Part shown: positions 1-8,438 of the stretch, piece after piece | How the letters are laid out: each line of letters begins with the position of its first letter | How positions within the stretch are numbered: position 1 is the first letter of the stretch | Assembly (NCBI GenBank): GCA_030835185.1 | Contig: JAUQWL010000019.1 | Coordinates: forward strand, 1 to 51,408 | Direction of reading: 5' to 3' | Source: Solirubrobacterales bacterium | GTDB taxonomy: Bacteria; Actinomycetota; Thermoleophilia; Solirubrobacterales; 70-9 | Length of the DNA: 51,408 nt | The notes under the pieces: generated by a model | The model's input: the letters and a program-made list of their open reading frames with translations, nothing else | Told to the model about the DNA's origin: nothing | The model's database searches: none | Made by a program: the position numbers and the translations under genes

Positions 1-797
1 AGCGGCTGATCAACACGCTTCGCAAGCCCGAATCGGTCGTCGACCGACTCGGCGATCAGGCCGAAGGCCTCGCGGAGATCGCCCGGGCCTTCGCCGACTC
101 GGCGCCGGACGTGCCGCTGAACACGGAAATCGGGCCCCATAGGCGCATAGCCTGGGCCCGGGCCGAGCTGGCCGATTTCAAGAAGGTCAAGGACACCTTT
201 TCGACCACCGTCAACGACGTCGTCCTCGCGATCGTCGCCGGTTCGGTCCGCGAGTGGCTGATCGGCCGCGGGGTGCCCACCGACGGCCTCGAGTTGCGTG
301 CGATGGTGCCGGTCTCGGTCCGCTCCGAAGACGAGCGCGGCCACCTCGGCAACAAGCTGGCGACGATGCGTGCGCCGCTGCCGGTCTACGAAGAGGATCC
401 GGTCGCCCGGCTGGAGATCGTCACTGCGGCAATGGACGGCCTGAAGCAGTCGAAGCAGGCCCTGGGCGCCGAAACGATCGCACGTCTCAACGACTTCGCG
501 CCCCCTACCCTCCTCGCCCAGGCCGCACGCCTCACCTTTTCGACCCGCCTGTTCAACCTGCTGGTGACCAACGTGCCCGGTCCACAGATCCCGCTGTACC
601 TGCTCGGACGCCGGCTCGACGAGACCTTCCCGATCGCCTTCCTCGCCAAGAACCACGCGCTGGCGATCGGCGTGATGAGCTACGACGGGCAGGTCAACAT
701 CGGACTGCTCGGGGACTACGACGCGATGCCGGACATCGACCTGGTCGCCGCGGGCCTGAACGCCTCACTCGCCGAGCTGCTCGAAGCCGCGGCCTGA
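1..797 (+). CDS. WS/DGAT-family O-acyltransferase, C-terminal part (5' end outside window)
   Basis: The reading frame is open from the window edge (first full codon at base 3) and encodes about 264 residues before TGA at 795-797. The protein matches the C-terminal half of the wax ester synthase/diacylglycerol O-acyltransferase family, which moves an acyl group from acyl-CoA onto long-chain alcohols or diacylglycerol to make storage lipid. Visible family signatures are NDVVLA in the first half and TNVPGP in the second. The catalytic HHxxxDG motif lies in the missing N-terminal part. A GTG at 111 is in frame but is internal to the gene. Family assignment is firm; substrate is not. It converges with the maturase gene at 823. 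Confidence 0.88.
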   Translation, partial: RLINTLRKPESVVDRLGDQAEGLAEIARAFADSAPDVPLNTEIGPHRRIAWARAELADFKKVKDTFSTTVNDVVLAIVAGSVREWLIGRGVPTDGLELRAMVPVSVRSEDERGHLGNKLATMRAPLPVYEEDPVARLEIVTAAMDGLKQSKQALGAETIARLNDFAPPTLLAQAARLTFSTRLFNLLVTNVPGPQIPLYLLGRRLDETFPIAFLAKNHALAIGVMSYDGQVNIGLLGDYDAMPDIDLVAAGLNASLAELLEAAA

Positions 798-798
798 C

Positions 799-812
799 CG
801 GACGCCGGTCCG
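799..812. terminator. possible short hairpin between convergent genes
   Basis: CGGAC-GCCG-GTCCG forms a 5-bp GC stem with a 4-nt loop directly after the acyltransferase stop. There is no T-tract, so this is a weak terminator candidate that could serve either converging gene. Confidence 0.25.
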
Positions 813-822
813 CCGGGGCCGC

Positions 823-2205
823 TCAGGATCCGGCCGATGGAGCAGGGGAACCGTGGCAGTCCTCGAACCTCAAGCCGCCACCGCAGCTGCAGGGGGTGTC
901 CGGGCCACGGGCGGCATCCCGCTTCGCGTACCGACTGGCGACCTCGGCCGGTGCCCTGCCGGCGCGCAGCAGGCCGCACATCAACCTGAGCGGTTCGTCG
1001 ACGTGGTGGAAGAACGCTTTGTATCCGTCGCAGAGATAGTTGAGACCGGGCTCACCGTCGGGAGTGTCGATGAATCGATCCTTGGGGCACCCGCCGTGGC
1101 AGGCGAAGCGCACGTCGCACTGGCGGCAGTACTTCGGCAACAGCCGCTTCTTGTTCAGTCCGAACCGGCGCTGGCGTGCCGAAGCGACGAGGTCGACCAT
1201 GTCATGGTCGGCGATGTTGCCGAGCAGGTACTCGGGCTCGACGAAATGGTCGCATGAGTAGAGGTCGCCGTTGTGCTCCATCGCCAGCGCGCCGCCACAG
1301 GTTTCGGAGTGGATGCAGAGACTGGGCGGCTCGCCGTACCAGTTTGCGAGGGCGACATCGAACATCTGCACGTAGACCCGGCCGATGTCGTGGCGTACCC
1401 ACTCTTCAAAGATGTCGATCAGGAACCGGCCGTATCCCTCTCCGGAGACGGAGCGTCCGGTGACGGCATCGCCCTCCTGCACGTACAGGGGACGATCCCG
1501 CCACGAAGACCACGGCACCGTCCCGTCCTCTGCCGCATCGGGGACGCGTTCGATGATCGGGATGAACTGCACGTACTCTGCGCCCAGTTCATCCCGCAGG
1601 AAGCAGTAGACCTCGCGGCCGCGCCCGGCATTCGCCGCATGGACGGTGGTCAGGACGTTCCAGTCCACACGCGCGGCACGCAGAGCATCCAGCCCGCGCA
1701 TCACCTGGTCGAAGCTGCCGCTGCCACCGCGGGTCACGCGGTAGGTGTCGTGTATCTCCCGGGGTCCGTCGATCGAGATTCCTACGAGGAAGTCGTGTTT
1801 CTTGAAGAACCGGGCCCATTCGGCGTCGAGCCTGGTCCCGTTGGTCTGGATCGTATGCTGGGCCCGCTGGCCCGGCTTCAGGTACTTCTTCGCTATTTCG
1901 ATCGACTTGCGGAAGAAATCGAGGCCCATCAGGGTGGGTTCGCCACCCTGCCACGCGATCGTCACCTCCGGCACCCGGGAATGGGCTTCGATCAGCTGTC
2001 GCAGGTATGCCTCCAGCGTGCTCTCCGACATGCGAAACCGGCTGTCCGGGTAGAGCATCTCCTTGGAGAGGAAGAAGCAGTAGTCACAGTCCAGGTTGCA
2101 CTGCGCGCCGGTCGGTTTGGCCAGGACGTGAAAGGACGGCGGTGCGCCAGGGGGCATCGTGATCGAGATGCCGCGCAACGACTCCGTTGCCGGCGTCATC
2201 GCCAC
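823..2205 (-). CDS. anaerobic sulfatase-maturating enzyme (radical SAM/SPASM)
   Basis: A 460-residue radical SAM protein. The SAM cluster motif CxxxCxxC is at C36, C40 and C43. It is followed by the QGGEPTL and IDGPxxIHD segments typical of anSME-type enzymes and by a cysteine-rich SPASM region (CxxC...CxxxC and later cysteines) that would bind two auxiliary [4Fe-4S] clusters. Known family members convert an active-site Cys or Ser of a sulfatase to C-alpha-formylglycine in the cytoplasm without oxygen. The plausible client is the Cys-type sulfatase at 17153-19036. The C-terminus carries a short SEC-C-like zinc motif (CSCGGG...CHG). The start is GTG at 2205; an in-frame ATG at 2199 is equally possible. 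It lies 40 bp downstream of the SufT-like gene on the same strand, so an operon is likely. Confidence 0.9.
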   Translation of the reverse strand: MAMTPATESLRGISITMPPGAPPSFHVLAKPTGAQCNLDCDYCFFLSKEMLYPDSRFRMSESTLEAYLRQLIEAHSRVPEVTIAWQGGEPTLMGLDFFRKSIEIAKKYLKPGQRAQHTIQTNGTRLDAEWARFFKKHDFLVGISIDGPREIHDTYRVTRGGSGSFDQVMRGLDALRAARVDWNVLTTVHAANAGRGREVYCFLRDELGAEYVQFIPIIERVPDAAEDGTVPWSSWRDRPLYVQEGDAVTGRSVSGEGYGRFLIDIFEEWVRHDIGRVYVQMFDVALANWYGEPPSLCIHSETCGGALAMEHNGDLYSCDHFVEPEYLLGNIADHDMVDLVASARQRRFGLNKKRLLPKYCRQCDVRFACHGGCPKDRFIDTPDGEPGLNYLCDGYKAFFHHVDEPLRLMCGLLRAGRAPAEVASRYAKRDAARGPDTPCSCGGGLRFEDCHGSPAPSAGS

Positions 2206-2245
2206 TCAGCCTGCGGGGCCGGTGCCCGCAGGTACGTCCGTGCGA

Positions 2246-2563
2246 TCAGAATCCGAGGGCGAACTTCGCATCGTCGGTCATCATCTCCGGCGACCACGGC
2301 GGGTCGAAGATCATCTTCGGGTGTACGTCGCGTACGCCATCGAGGTTGCCGACGAACTCCTTCATCTGCTCGGAGACCTGGGGCCCGATCGGGCAGGCAG
2401 GGGTCGTCAGGCTGAAGGTGACGTACACGTCCGGCGCTTCGACCTCCACGTCGTAGACGAGGCCGAGCGAGACGAAGTCGAGGCCGAGTTCGGGGTCGAT
2501 CACCTCTTCGAGGGCTTCGTACACCTGCTCTTCGGAGGGCATCGTTATCTGGTCTTCAGTCAT
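2246..2563 (-). CDS. SufT/MIP18-like (DUF59) Fe-S assembly factor
   Basis: A 105-residue single-domain protein of the DUF59/MIP18 family, with the conserved acidic N-terminal helix (EALEEVIDPELG) and the TTPACPIG segment carrying the invariant cysteine. SufT-type proteins help deliver or mature iron-sulfur clusters in client proteins; PaaD is a related family. The product shows no membrane segment and should be cytosolic. It sits 40 bp upstream of the radical SAM maturase, a multi-cluster Fe-S enzyme, which fits a dedicated or shared maturation role (inference). The start ATG at 2563 is divergent from the fxsA-like gene at 2610, leaving 46 bp for both promoters. Confidence 0.85.
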   Translation of the reverse strand: MTEDQITMPSEEQVYEALEEVIDPELGLDFVSLGLVYDVEVEAPDVYVTFSLTTPACPIGPQVSEQMKEFVGNLDGVRDVHPKMIFDPPWSPEMMTDDAKFALGF

Positions 2564-2609
2564 GGACCCATTCTAGCTGGCGGACTCCCCGAAGCCATAA
2601 CCTTGCCCC

Positions 2610-3188
2610 ATGTTCGTCTTCATCCTCGCCCTGCTGATCGTCTGGCCGATCGCCGAGATCTATGTGATGGTCCTGGTCGCACAGGCGATCGGTTTCTTCT
2701 GGATGCTCTCGCTGGTCTTCCTCTCCGCCGTGGCCGGGATCATGGTCCTGCGCCACCGCGGGCGGGTCCATTGGCAGCGCCTCAGGGGTGCGGTGAGCGA
2801 GCGGCGCCCGCCGGCCCGAGAAGCCTTCGACGGCGTGATGATCACCACCGGAGCGGCGCTGCTGATCATCCCCGGGTTCATAACCGCCGCCCTGGGGTTG
2901 CTGCTGCTCTTTCCCCCGACGCGTTTCCTGGTCCGAATCGCCGTCTTCTTCCTGTTCGCAAGCCGGTTCAGGGTGGCGACCTCGACCGCCACCTGGACCG
3001 CGTCGCGCTACGGCGGCCACCAGGCGCAGTCTTACGACATGGACGGCGAGGCCGTGGACGTGACCGATCGGCCCGACGGCATGTCGCCTCAACTGCCGCC
3101 CGGCAGTCGCGGGCCTTCAGAGGATCGTCCCGAGGCGAAGAGTGGAAGTGACGGCCGTCGCGAGAGTGACGGCGAGGACGGGAAGTGA
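2610..3188 (+). CDS. FxsA-family membrane protein
   Basis: A 192-residue protein. Residues 1-45 form two closely spaced hydrophobic segments, and residues 75-115 contain two more around an IIPGF turn. This is the FxsA pattern: a cytoplasmic membrane protein first described in E. coli for overcoming phage T7 exclusion by F plasmid PifA. The general role in actinobacteria is unknown. The last 60 residues are polar and charged, longer than in E. coli FxsA. The stop codon overlaps the GTG start of the next gene (GTGA), indicating translational coupling. Confidence 0.82.
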   Translation: MFVFILALLIVWPIAEIYVMVLVAQAIGFFWMLSLVFLSAVAGIMVLRHRGRVHWQRLRGAVSERRPPAREAFDGVMITTGAALLIIPGFITAALGLLLLFPPTRFLVRIAVFFLFASRFRVATSTATWTASRYGGHQAQSYDMDGEAVDVTDRPDGMSPQLPPGSRGPSEDRPEAKSGSDGRRESDGEDGK

Positions 3189-3976
3189 AGACCCGCTCGG
3201 TTGAAATCATCGACCCGGAGAGCGGGCTGTTCGTCAGCCTGACCGCCGGCGGCTCCGGAGCGATCATGCTCGGTCAGCACGTTCTTGCCGCATCGCCGAT
3301 TCCCGACAACGGGCTCGACCGGCTCTCGGACGGTCCGCTCGAGCTTGAAACCGAACGCGGGTCGCTGTCGGTCAGGATCGGGCCCCAGGGAGAGCCGATA
3401 GTGCTTCAGGGTGAGATCACCGGCCGCCGGGAGGCGCGGCTGGCCCGGATCCGCGGCGAGCTTCGCGAAGGCGATCGCACGATCGACCTGGACTGCCGGG
3501 GGGTCGTCCATTCACATGATGATTCAGGCAGGATCACCGAGCTCAGCCGCGACCTGACCATCGTGCTTTCGGACGGAGGGCTGATATCCATCGTCGCGGG
3601 ACGCGAGCCGGGTGCGGAACGCCACAGTGCGGAGGAAGCGGTTGCGGCGATCTCCCACCCGGGCGGCTACATCGATTTCGACCAGGTTCTGCTCTCGACC
3701 GAGTACGACACCTCTGGACGACAGCAGCGAGCCACGCTGGAGCTCTGGCCGGCATCGGAGGAGATCTCCGCGCTCCACGGTGCCGGGACGGTCGTCGCCG
3801 GCAGCACGGCGAAAACCGGAAGCGGGCGGATCAATACGGCGCTGTTCCGGTGGGCACTCGACGGTTACAGCGGTTTCGGCAGCTACGAGATCAGGATGGG
3901 TCCTGCGGGTTCCGACGACCCCGCGGAGGTGGCGGAGACAAGCGCGGCGACGGAGAGTCCGGAGCAGCGGGGATGA
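3185..3976 (+). CDS. uncharacterised protein, 263 aa, coupled to FxsA and HAD genes
   Basis: I do not recognise this family. The GTG start at 3185 overlaps the FxsA stop, and the TGA stop overlaps the ATG of the HAD gene, so the product is probably made in proportion to both. The sequence is polar, without signal peptide or membrane segment. It has alternating beta-like stretches (LSVRIGPQGEP, TIVLSDGGLISIV) and an acidic, low-complexity tail. Its central part (FDQVLLSTEYDT...RATLELWP) reads like a two-sheet beta domain, but no catalytic motif is evident. It is likely cytosolic. Confidence 0.7.
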   Translation: MKTRSVEIIDPESGLFVSLTAGGSGAIMLGQHVLAASPIPDNGLDRLSDGPLELETERGSLSVRIGPQGEPIVLQGEITGRREARLARIRGELREGDRTIDLDCRGVVHSHDDSGRITELSRDLTIVLSDGGLISIVAGREPGAERHSAEEAVAAISHPGGYIDFDQVLLSTEYDTSGRQQRATLELWPASEEISALHGAGTVVAGSTAKTGSGRINTALFRWALDGYSGFGSYEIRMGPAGSDDPAEVAETSAATESPEQRG

Positions 3977-4608
3977 GTCGGATCGAAATGGTGATCTCGG
4001 ACTTCGGCGGAGTGCTGACGACCCCGCTGGTCGAGTCGTTCATGGCGATCCAGGACTCTGTCGGGATCTCCCCCGAGCAGTTCGGCCGGGCCCTGGCAGA
4101 GAGCGCCGCGGTGACCGGCGCGAATCCCCTGTTCGAGCTCGAGTGCGGACGGATCACCGACGACGAGTTCACCGGCCGCATCTCTGACGCGCTCGAACCG
4201 ATCCTCGGGCATCGGCCCCGGTTTCGTGAGTTCGGGCTGACCTTCTTCGAGGCCCTCCATCCCAATCCCGGCATGATCGATCTGATCCGCGAGGTGAAGA
4301 GAAACGGCTATCGCACGGCGCTGCTGACCAACAACGTCAGGGAGTGGGAGCCGATGTGGAGGTCGATGCTGCCGGTCGACGAGCTCTTCGAGACCGTGGT
4401 CGACTCCGGCTTCGTCGGCTGCCGCAAGCCTGATCCGAGAATCTACGAACTCACCCTGAGCCGGGTCGACCTGCCGGCCGACGCCTGCGTCTTCATCGAC
4501 GACCTGGAAATCAACTGCGAGGCCGCGGTCGACCTGGGCATGAAAACGATCCAGTTCCGGGAGACGGCGCAGGTCAGGGTCGAGCTTCACCAACTGCTCG
4601 GGATGTAA
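3973..4608 (+). CDS. HAD-superfamily (subclass IA) phosphatase-like hydrolase
   Basis: A 211-residue HAD hydrolase starting at ATG 3973, which overlaps the preceding stop. Motif I is SDFGGVLT (D10); the usual second Asp two residues on is replaced by Gly12, as seen in many DFGGV-type IA members. Motif II is LLTNN, motif III is the Lys in CRKPDPRIY, and motif IV is VFIDDLEIN. The helical cap lies between motifs I and II (residues about 20-95). This resembles the N-terminal phosphatase part of epoxide-hydrolase/ACAD10-type proteins. The likely role is a small-molecule phosphohydrolase or a related transferase; the substrate is unknown. The loss of the general acid/base Asp could lower phosphatase activity. 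Confidence 0.82.
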   Translation: MSRIEMVISDFGGVLTTPLVESFMAIQDSVGISPEQFGRALAESAAVTGANPLFELECGRITDDEFTGRISDALEPILGHRPRFREFGLTFFEALHPNPGMIDLIREVKRNGYRTALLTNNVREWEPMWRSMLPVDELFETVVDSGFVGCRKPDPRIYELTLSRVDLPADACVFIDDLEINCEAAVDLGMKTIQFRETAQVRVELHQLLGM

Positions 4609-4782
4609 GCCTTTGGCGGCGATCCGGCAGGTCTGAACCGGAACCCGAAGCGCGCCCGCCGCCTGCGGCCGGGTCGTCGCCGGCCGGCGGCGCCGAAAGT
4701 CCGGGGTGTGGGCCGATGTCCGTCCGTCGCCAGAGTCGAAAGAAATCCACAGGAAGGCCGGCTGTCAGCGGCCGGGACGGGT

Positions 4783-4874
4783 CAAACAGCGGGACGGGAA
4801 CGTCGGGACGTGGCAAACAGCGGGACGGGAACGTCGGGACGGGAAGATCGGGACGACGGGAACGTCGGGACGGG
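4783..4874. repeat. GC-rich tandem repeat abutting a stop codon
   Basis: Two perfect 28-bp copies lie at 4783-4810 and 4814-4841 (31-bp period). A degenerate partial follows, then a further partial copy ending at 4874. The core is GGGACGGGAACGTCGGGACG. The array ends exactly at the stop codon (4875-4877) of the minus-strand gene and fills the 3' side of a convergent gap. The rest of the gap (4609-4782) is GC-rich and holds no credible gene. Confidence 0.85.
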
Positions 4875-5405
4875 TCAGTTGTCGGAACCGATGCGGTCCC
4901 ATATGTAGAGGTCGACTGCTTCCGAGGCGAGCGCCATCAACCGCTCGGGCGAAAGCCACCCGACCACGGTCTCCAGCGCCAACTCCTCGGTCAGTCCCTC
5001 TTCGAGGACCTCTTCACCGCGGAAGCCCGCGGCAAGCTTGAGTGCCTCGCGGCGATGCTCGCCGAGCGTGCCGAACGCGCCCATCAGAAAATCCCGGTTC
5101 GGCACCGGCTGGCCGAAATCCATCGAGCCGTGCCAGGCCGCCAGCAACGACAGATCCTCCTGGTCGAGATCGGCCAGGGCGCGGGCGTACTGGGCTTCGA
5201 GGTCCTTTTCGGGGATCTCGTCGACCCATGCACGCAGAGCCTCTCCCAGCAACTGCCTGCGTGCCTCCCGACCGATCGAATCGGAGATCACATGAATCGC
5301 ATCGGCTGGATCGACAAAGCAGAGAGACACGGGCGGACCGTCCTTGCTGTGGTGGGTCTGGTCACCAGTGAAGATAAACCCGGCGCAGGACGTAAAAACG
5401 GGCAT
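4875..5405 (-). CDS. uncharacterised protein, about 176 aa
   Basis: I do not recognise this family. The frame continues open far upstream, but that extension is antisense to addB. The likely start is ATG at 5405, which leaves 75 bp to the divergent addB gene. The protein is acidic and mostly helical (for example LEAQYARALADLDQEDLSLLAAW and later helices rich in Glu/Leu). It has no signal peptide or membrane segment. It ends with a Trp-containing acidic helix (LYIWDRIGSDN). The N-terminal 25 residues look less structured, so a later start is possible. Confidence 0.6.
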   Translation of the reverse strand: MPVFTSCAGFIFTGDQTHHSKDGPPVSLCFVDPADAIHVISDSIGREARRQLLGEALRAWVDEIPEKDLEAQYARALADLDQEDLSLLAAWHGSMDFGQPVPNRDFLMGAFGTLGEHRREALKLAAGFRGEEVLEEGLTEELALETVVGWLSPERLMALASEAVDLYIWDRIGSDN

Positions 5406-5480
5406 CACGAACCCGGAAATTGCGGACTGGCAGCGGGTTCTGTCAGATCCGCCCGCCGCGTCCGACTCTAAGGTGAGCCG

Positions 5481-8438
5481 ATGCCTCTCTCGATCATCAA
5501 AGGACCTCCGAACTCGGGCCGGACCGCGCAGGTTCGCCGCGCCTATGAGGAGCAGGTGCTGAAGAGGCCGGTGCTGGTCGTTCCGTCCACCGACGACATC
5601 TTCGACTGGGAGCGCCGGCTGAACCGGAAGCGCAGTGCATTTCTGGGAGCCCGGGTGATGCATTTCAAAGACCTGGTCGGCGAGATACTGGAGCTGGGTC
5701 CGGCGGACCGGGAACGGACGGCGTCGGCCCTCAGGCGCCGCAACCTCGTGGAGCAGGCATTGTGGCGTTCCTGGAAATGGCTCGCCGAGCGGATCGATGG
5801 CCAGCCGGGGCTGATCGATTCCGTACTGGAACTGATCGACGAGTTCAGAGCCGCCCGCATCTCCCCGAGCGGCCTGAGCCTCGACATCGAGACCGGCACG
5901 GTCTTTCTGAACGAGATCGCTGCTGTCTACGGCTCCTACGTCGAGCTCCTGGACGACAGCGGTCTGACCGACCTTCCGCAGCTGGCGATGAAGGCGGTCG
6001 GCCAACCCCTCGATGACTGGCAGGGAAGACCGGTCTTCGTCGCCGGCTTCGACGACCTGTCGACCCAGCAACTCGACCTTCTCGAGAAGCTCGCCGAAGT
6101 GACCGAGGTGACGGTCGCGATCACCCACGAGGTCGGGAACCCGGCCATGGCGGTGACCGAAACCCTGCTCCAGCGCCTCGAATCCCGCGGTGGCGCCGTC
6201 ATCGAAACCACGGATCGAACCGACAGGGGCGAGCACTCTCAGCTGCTGTTCGAGATCGAACGCAACTTCATGAGGCCCGGGAGAACCGGAACGCTGACCC
6301 CCGGCGAAGGACTCACCGTTATGACTTCCTCCGGGTATCGAGGCGAAACCGAAGCGGTTGCCACCGAGATCGCGAAGTTGATCGAGGACGGAGTCAGCCC
6401 CGGGGAGATCGCGATTGCGGTCACGGCACCCGCCGTGAACGGAGGACGGTTCCAGGCCAACCTCGCGCGTTTCGGTGTTCAGGCGACCCTCGAATGCGAG
6501 ACGTCTGCGACGGCGACGGCGACCGGACAGGCCCTGATGAAACTCGTCCGCGCTTCATCCCCCGGCGGCACCGCGGCCGACCTGTTGAGCTGTCTGAGAG
6601 GACCGGTCGGGGTCGACCGGGCCGCCACCGACTGGCTGGAGCGCGTGGTCCTTCGCGACGGCATCGAGTCAGCGCAGGTGGCAATGGCAAAGCTGAACGA
6701 TCGCGGAATACCCGCTCCACCCGGCTGGTCCCGACTCTCATCCGATGGCCCGGCCGATCTCGGCCAGGCCGTCGAAGAAGCGATCACCGCGATACAGAAA
6801 GCGATCGTCGACGGTGGGGTCGCCGGAGCGCCGGAGTCGACCATCGCCACAGAACTCCAGACGGGCACCGCGATTGTGCGGGCAGTGCGCGAACTGGAGG
6901 AAATCGGTGAAGGAAAGGTGTCGCCGTCCAACTTCATCGAGGCCTTGAACAGCGGTGCGATAAGGACCTGGGCGGTTCCCACGGTCGGCACGGTACGAAT
7001 CGCGAGCCCGTACAGTCTCCGGGCAAAACGGTTCGAATACATGTTCATCGTCTCCCTCCAGGAGAGCGGACTGGGCGACGCCGGACGGTCGGGACCCTTC
7101 CTCACGGAGGAATCGAGGCTTGCGCTCGGACTGCCGGAACACACCGACCCGGAACTCCAGGAGCTCTATCTCTTCTACTCCTGCCTGACCGTCCCGACCC
7201 GCGGGCTCTACCTCTCGTCCCGGATCGCCGATGACGGCGGCTCGGCGGAGTTCCCGTCGCCGCTGGTAGCCGCGGTCGGAGCGCTCTTCGAAAACGATGG
7301 TGAAGGAATCCGCAGGGCCGGCAGGAAGGCTTCCGAGATCCTCGTCCGACCCGGAGCAGCGCCTTCGGCCGATGAACTCTCACGGGCGGTGATTGCGTCC
7401 GGTGGCAACGACACAGGCCTGCTCGACCTTCCCGAGGGTGAGCCCGAAAGGCTGGCCGAGAGGATCAGGCGCGCCGCCGGGGCCGAAGCCAGGACCAGGA
7501 GGATCGCCCCGCTCGAGTGCGCGACCGTGCTCGACGAGCTGAGGGCGAAGGACCACTTCAGCCCCACCGCCCTGGAGGCCTTCACCGAATGTCCCTACCG
7601 CTGGTTCATCGAAAAGGCAGTGCGCCCATCGCGCTTCGGACCCGAACCGGAGGCGATGGCGCGAGGCAGACTGATTCATGAGGTACTGGCGGAGCTCTAC
7701 CGGGAGAGGCCGGACAGGGTCCCGCGGAGCGATGATCTTCAGGAGTGGGTTTCGGCTGTCGCTCCTGCGGTCGAGAGCCACGCCGCCGACGGGGAAATCG
7801 GGTTGGGGAGCTCCTCCCCTGAACACGTGATGCTGCGGATGGCAGCCGTGGATGCGATATGCGACCACCTGGGGCGCGAAGCACGGGCTGAGAGTCCCTC
7901 GTTCTTCCCGCTCGAAGTGGAGACCGGGTTCGGACTCGACCCGGATGGCCACCCCGCGCTGGAAATGGACGGCTGGAAACTGTCGGGGCGGATCGACCGG
8001 ATCGACGTTTCGGGCGACGCTCGAACCGGCGTCGGCCGCCGCGGTGTTGTCTTCGACTACAAGACCGGCACCACGTCGGTCACAACACTGGCCGAGACCG
8101 GGAAGGGCCGCAAGCTCCAGCTCCAGCTCTATCTCCATGCGCTGCGGAAGATCTGGCAGGTCGAACCGACTGCCGCGCTGTACCTGCCGGTCTGCCGCGG
8201 GGACGGGCGGCCCCGGGGCATGATCGATCCCGACTTCGCCGACGACGTGGCCTACCTGAATCCTTTCGGCACCGATGTCTGCGATGACCTCGGGCGTAGC
8301 ATCAGCGAGGCGGTCGAGATGGCCGACGAGGCGGTCGCCAGAATCCGCGGCGGGCTGATCGACCACGACCCGGCGGACTGCCCGGTCCACTGCAAGCATC
8401 CGGCGACGCCGGATCCGAGACTGGCAGAGGCCCGATGA
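5481..8438 (+). CDS. addB: AddB-like helicase-nuclease subunit
   Basis: A 985-residue protein of the AddB/RexB class: an inactivated SF1-like helicase fold followed by a RecB-type PD-(D/E)XK nuclease. The N-terminal P-loop is degenerate, GPPNSGRT at residues 8-15, with Arg in place of the invariant Lys. The C-terminal nuclease shows FTECPYRWF, the acidic GRIDRID segment, FDYKTG (catalytic D and K) and the following QLQLYL. The Cys before YRW and the CPVHC near the end match the positions of the AddB Fe-S cysteines, although only three of the usual four are obvious. With AddA it would process double-strand breaks for recombination. A good Shine-Dalgarno (AAGGTGAG) precedes ATG 5481. Its stop overlaps the addA ATG. 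Confidence 0.85.
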   Translation: MPLSIIKGPPNSGRTAQVRRAYEEQVLKRPVLVVPSTDDIFDWERRLNRKRSAFLGARVMHFKDLVGEILELGPADRERTASALRRRNLVEQALWRSWKWLAERIDGQPGLIDSVLELIDEFRAARISPSGLSLDIETGTVFLNEIAAVYGSYVELLDDSGLTDLPQLAMKAVGQPLDDWQGRPVFVAGFDDLSTQQLDLLEKLAEVTEVTVAITHEVGNPAMAVTETLLQRLESRGGAVIETTDRTDRGEHSQLLFEIERNFMRPGRTGTLTPGEGLTVMTSSGYRGETEAVATEIAKLIEDGVSPGEIAIAVTAPAVNGGRFQANLARFGVQATLECETSATATATGQALMKLVRASSPGGTAADLLSCLRGPVGVDRAATDWLERVVLRDGIESAQVAMAKLNDRGIPAPPGWSRLSSDGPADLGQAVEEAITAIQKAIVDGGVAGAPESTIATELQTGTAIVRAVRELEEIGEGKVSPSNFIEALNSGAIRTWAVPTVGTVRIASPYSLRAKRFEYMFIVSLQESGLGDAGRSGPFLTEESRLALGLPEHTDPELQELYLFYSCLTVPTRGLYLSSRIADDGGSAEFPSPLVAAVGALFENDGEGIRRAGRKASEILVRPGAAPSADELSRAVIASGGNDTGLLDLPEGEPERLAERIRRAAGAEARTRRIAPLECATVLDELRAKDHFSPTALEAFTECPYRWFIEKAVRPSRFGPEPEAMARGRLIHEVLAELYRERPDRVPRSDDLQEWVSAVAPAVESHAADGEIGLGSSSPEHVMLRMAAVDAICDHLGREARAESPSFFPLEVETGFGLDPDGHPALEMDGWKLSGRIDRIDVSGDARTGVGRRGVVFDYKTGTTSVTTLAETGKGRKLQLQLYLHALRKIWQVEPTAALYLPVCRGDGRPRGMIDPDFADDVAYLNPFGTDVCDDLGRSISEAVEMADEAVARIRGGLIDHDPADCPVHCKHPATPDPRLAEAR

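Noticed and set aside
4783..4874. possible CRISPR array
   Set aside because: Unit spacing is 31 bp with only 3 bp between the perfect copies, so there are no spacers, and no cas genes are present.
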